A stretch of DNA of 64,000 bases from Nocardioides panaciterrulae (lineage in GTDB: Bacteria > Actinomycetota > Actinomycetes > Propionibacteriales > Nocardioidaceae). The stretch is from contig NZ_JACCBG010000001.1 in the NCBI RefSeq assembly GCF_013409645.1, positions 3,284,001 to 3,348,000 of the forward strand. The letters are read 5' to 3'. Made by a program: the position numbers and the translations under genes. Shown here one piece after another: positions 62,717 through 64,000 of the stretch. The notes under the pieces were generated by a model. It saw nothing but the letters and a program-made list of their open reading frames with translations, did not search any database and was not told the DNA's origin. Every line of letters starts with the position of its first letter. Position 1 is the stretch's first letter.

Positions 62717-64000
62717 TCAGGGGAGGTACGCCGGGTTCGGGATCCAGCCCTCGGGGCCCCACACGCCCTCGACGGCCTCGCCGGGGATGCCCCCCGGAAC
62801 GGCGATCTCATTCTCCCACGGGAAGGGAGAGCTCTCGCCGAGGGTCGCGTTGACGTCGATCCCCTCGGCCTGCGCCTGGTAGATGTAGTCGGACCTGATC
62901 TGGCCGGCGAAGTTCTCGGCGGACTCCATGCTGTGCGTCGTCGACACGAAGTTGGAGTTGGCCGGGTTCATCGTGACGTGCTCGGTGAGGTCGGTGTTGC
63001 TGCCCTTGGGCTGGAAGCCGTCGCGGAAGATCGTCTCCGGGTCACGGGTGTCGGCGCGGAAGACCTGCCGCGGCCCCGTGGTCGCGCCATCGGCGCCGCC
63101 CTCGGTCCCCTCGACGGCCGTGACCTCGGCCAGCTCGGGCTCGGCGGCCTCGAAGGGTGCCAGGCCGGACTTGATGTCGACCGCGGTGGTGGCCACATCA
63201 CCGGCCACCGCAGCCCCCTCCCCGGCGGCCTCGGCGCACACCGTCAGCACGCCGGCCACCTCCTCGGCGCCGGCGGCCACCTCCGCCGAGGCCGCGGCCG
63301 CCGCGGCGGCATCCGAGCCGCCGAAGGTCACGAGCGTCAGCCCGATTCCCACCACGGCGGTGATCGCCAGCCCGGCCAGCACACCCTCCATGATGTGGGT
63401 GCTCTGCTCGCGGGCGCTGTCGACGTGGTCGGCGTACCGCGCGCACGCCTGGCCGAGCGAGGAGTACTGGCGGGACAGCTGACCCACGAGATCGCCGAGC
63501 CGACGGACCGCGGCCTGGGCGTGCGGCGCCTCGGGCGTGCGCTGCGCCCCCAGCAGCGCCACCGCCTCGTCGCACTGGCCCGTGACCGTCATCAGGCTGC
63601 GCGCCGCGTCCTGCCACGCCTGCCCGGCCGACCTGAGCTCTCCGGTGTCGGCGTTCGGCCAGACCAGGCCCTCCGCGTGGTCCAGCACGTAGTGCCACCA
63701 GTCCGGGCTCTCACCGCTGCCGCCCATGGCCGACGGGGGCGAGAAGGCCGTAACCCGTGCTCCGGCGCCACTCGGGGGCGGCGGCGCGGTCCCGCCCCCG
63801 CGCCGGGAGGCCGCCTCCGCCGCCCCGTGGTTGTGGGCCGCGGTGGCCACCAGCGCGGACAGACGGTGGAACGACGTGGCCAGGCCGGCGCCGGCACCGG
63901 CCGCGGACCCCGCCGCGACGTCGTACGACGTCGCGAAGCCCTGGCCACCCGAGTCGGTGCCGGCCATCGCGGCCGACGACGCCAGCGCCGCGCGCAGGTT
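62717..64000 (-). CDS. Polymorphic toxin with C-terminal ADP-ribosyltransferase domain (N-terminus beyond window)
   Basis: The frame stays open to the window edge (reading NLRAALASSAAMAGTDSGG), so the ATG at 63967 is probably internal; 427 codons are visible. The start resembles type VII-secreted helical proteins (AGTDSGGQGFATSYD). A WxG/coiled helical region and a hydrophobic hairpin (VLAGLAITAVVGIGLTLVTFG) follow. Counted from the ATG at 63967, residues 300-416 form an ART domain of the scabin/enterotoxin type: Arg304 in VFRADTRDP, Ser-Thr-Thr at 342-344 (FVSTTHS) and Glu385-x-Glu387 (PWENEIAVPGGIP), the R-S-E triad. It should transfer ADP-ribose from NAD+ to an unknown target. The partner gene lies 11 bp downstream. 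Confidence 0.82.
   Translation of the reverse strand, partial: NLRAALASSAAMAGTDSGGQGFATSYDVAAGSAAGAGAGLATSFHRLSALVATAAHNHGAAEAASRRGGGTAPPPPSGAGARVTAFSPPSAMGGSGESPDWWHYVLDHAEGLVWPNADTGELRSAGQAWQDAARSLMTVTGQCDEAVALLGAQRTPEAPHAQAAVRRLGDLVGQLSRQYSSLGQACARYADHVDSAREQSTHIMEGVLAGLAITAVVGIGLTLVTFGGSDAAAAAAASAEVAAGAEEVAGVLTVCAEAAGEGAAVAGDVATTAVDIKSGLAPFEAAEPELAEVTAVEGTEGGADGATTGPRQVFRADTRDPETIFRDGFQPKGSNTDLTEHVTMNPANSNFVSTTHSMESAENFAGQIRSDYIYQAQAEGIDVNATLGESSPFPWENEIAVPGGIPGEAVEGVWGPEGWIPNPAYLP

Overview
The window is chromosomal DNA from a very GC-rich actinobacterium. Its core gene order is the one known from Mycobacterium and relatives (mfd, SurA-like lipoprotein, mazG, eno, ftsB, DUF501, ppx; and rplY, pth). 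Protein style and the abundance of GTG starts and 4-bp GTGA/ATGA overlaps suggest Nocardioidaceae, probably Nocardioides or a close relative. This placement is inference, since no 16S gene is present.

Region 1 (1-8,433) looks like a hypoxia/dormancy (DosR-type) island. It holds a universal stress protein, a PNPOx-fold flavoprotein, a CBS-BON protein, a GNAT/acyl-CoA-synthetase (Pat-type) protein lysine acetyltransferase, a DevS-like sensor kinase with an eroded ATPase domain, a DoxX-like membrane protein, a DevR-like response regulator, and a 45-residue remnant of cytochrome bd subunit CydA. A good DosR-box match sits upstream of the remnant, and weaker related sites lie in the other divergent gaps. 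A 33-34 bp palindrome-bearing repeat follows the stop codons of both the kinase and the regulator.

Region 2 (8,463-22,889) is housekeeping. It carries cystathionine beta-synthase, an SGNH hydrolase with a probable leaderless start, a Bax-inhibitor-1 protein, an unusual tRNA(UAA), a family-5 uracil-DNA glycosylase, three small envelope proteins, and the conserved run ppx, DUF501, ftsB, eno, mazG, surA-like, mfd.

Region 3 (about 23,000-58,400) is an exopolysaccharide/glycan locus lying between mfd and pth, which are near neighbours in related genomes. The plus-strand block begins with a complete GDP-D-glycero-D-manno-heptose pathway (a GmhB-GmhA fusion, HddC and HddA), a glycosyltransferase and an epimerase. 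It continues with GDP-mannose dehydrogenase, a second glycosyltransferase, a glucose-1-phosphate cytidylyltransferase and a secreted beta-helix protein. The minus-strand blocks carry a flippase, a GT2, a methyltransferase, an undescribed duplicated Cys/His protein, PAP2, an O-antigen-ligase-like polymerase, two chain-length regulators with kinase-dead domains, heparinase II/III, a two-domain oxidoreductase, an asparagine synthetase, an epimerase and a 2OG-Fe oxygenase. A sugar C-methyltransferase, a degenerate relative of it, a 3,5-epimerase and a PIG-L deacetylase follow. A secreted GH12-type glycosidase, an LCP ligase and a lytic transglycosylase would trim the product, attach it to the wall, or both.

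Region 4 (58,443-61,839) returns to core functions: a small hypothetical protein, a HAD phosphatase, CysQ, Pth and ribosomal protein L25. Region 5 (62,082-64,000) holds a probable type VII-secreted polymorphic toxin with a C-terminal ADP-ribosyltransferase domain, cut by the window edge. Its partner gene combines an immunity-like N-terminus with a toxin-like C-terminal tail.
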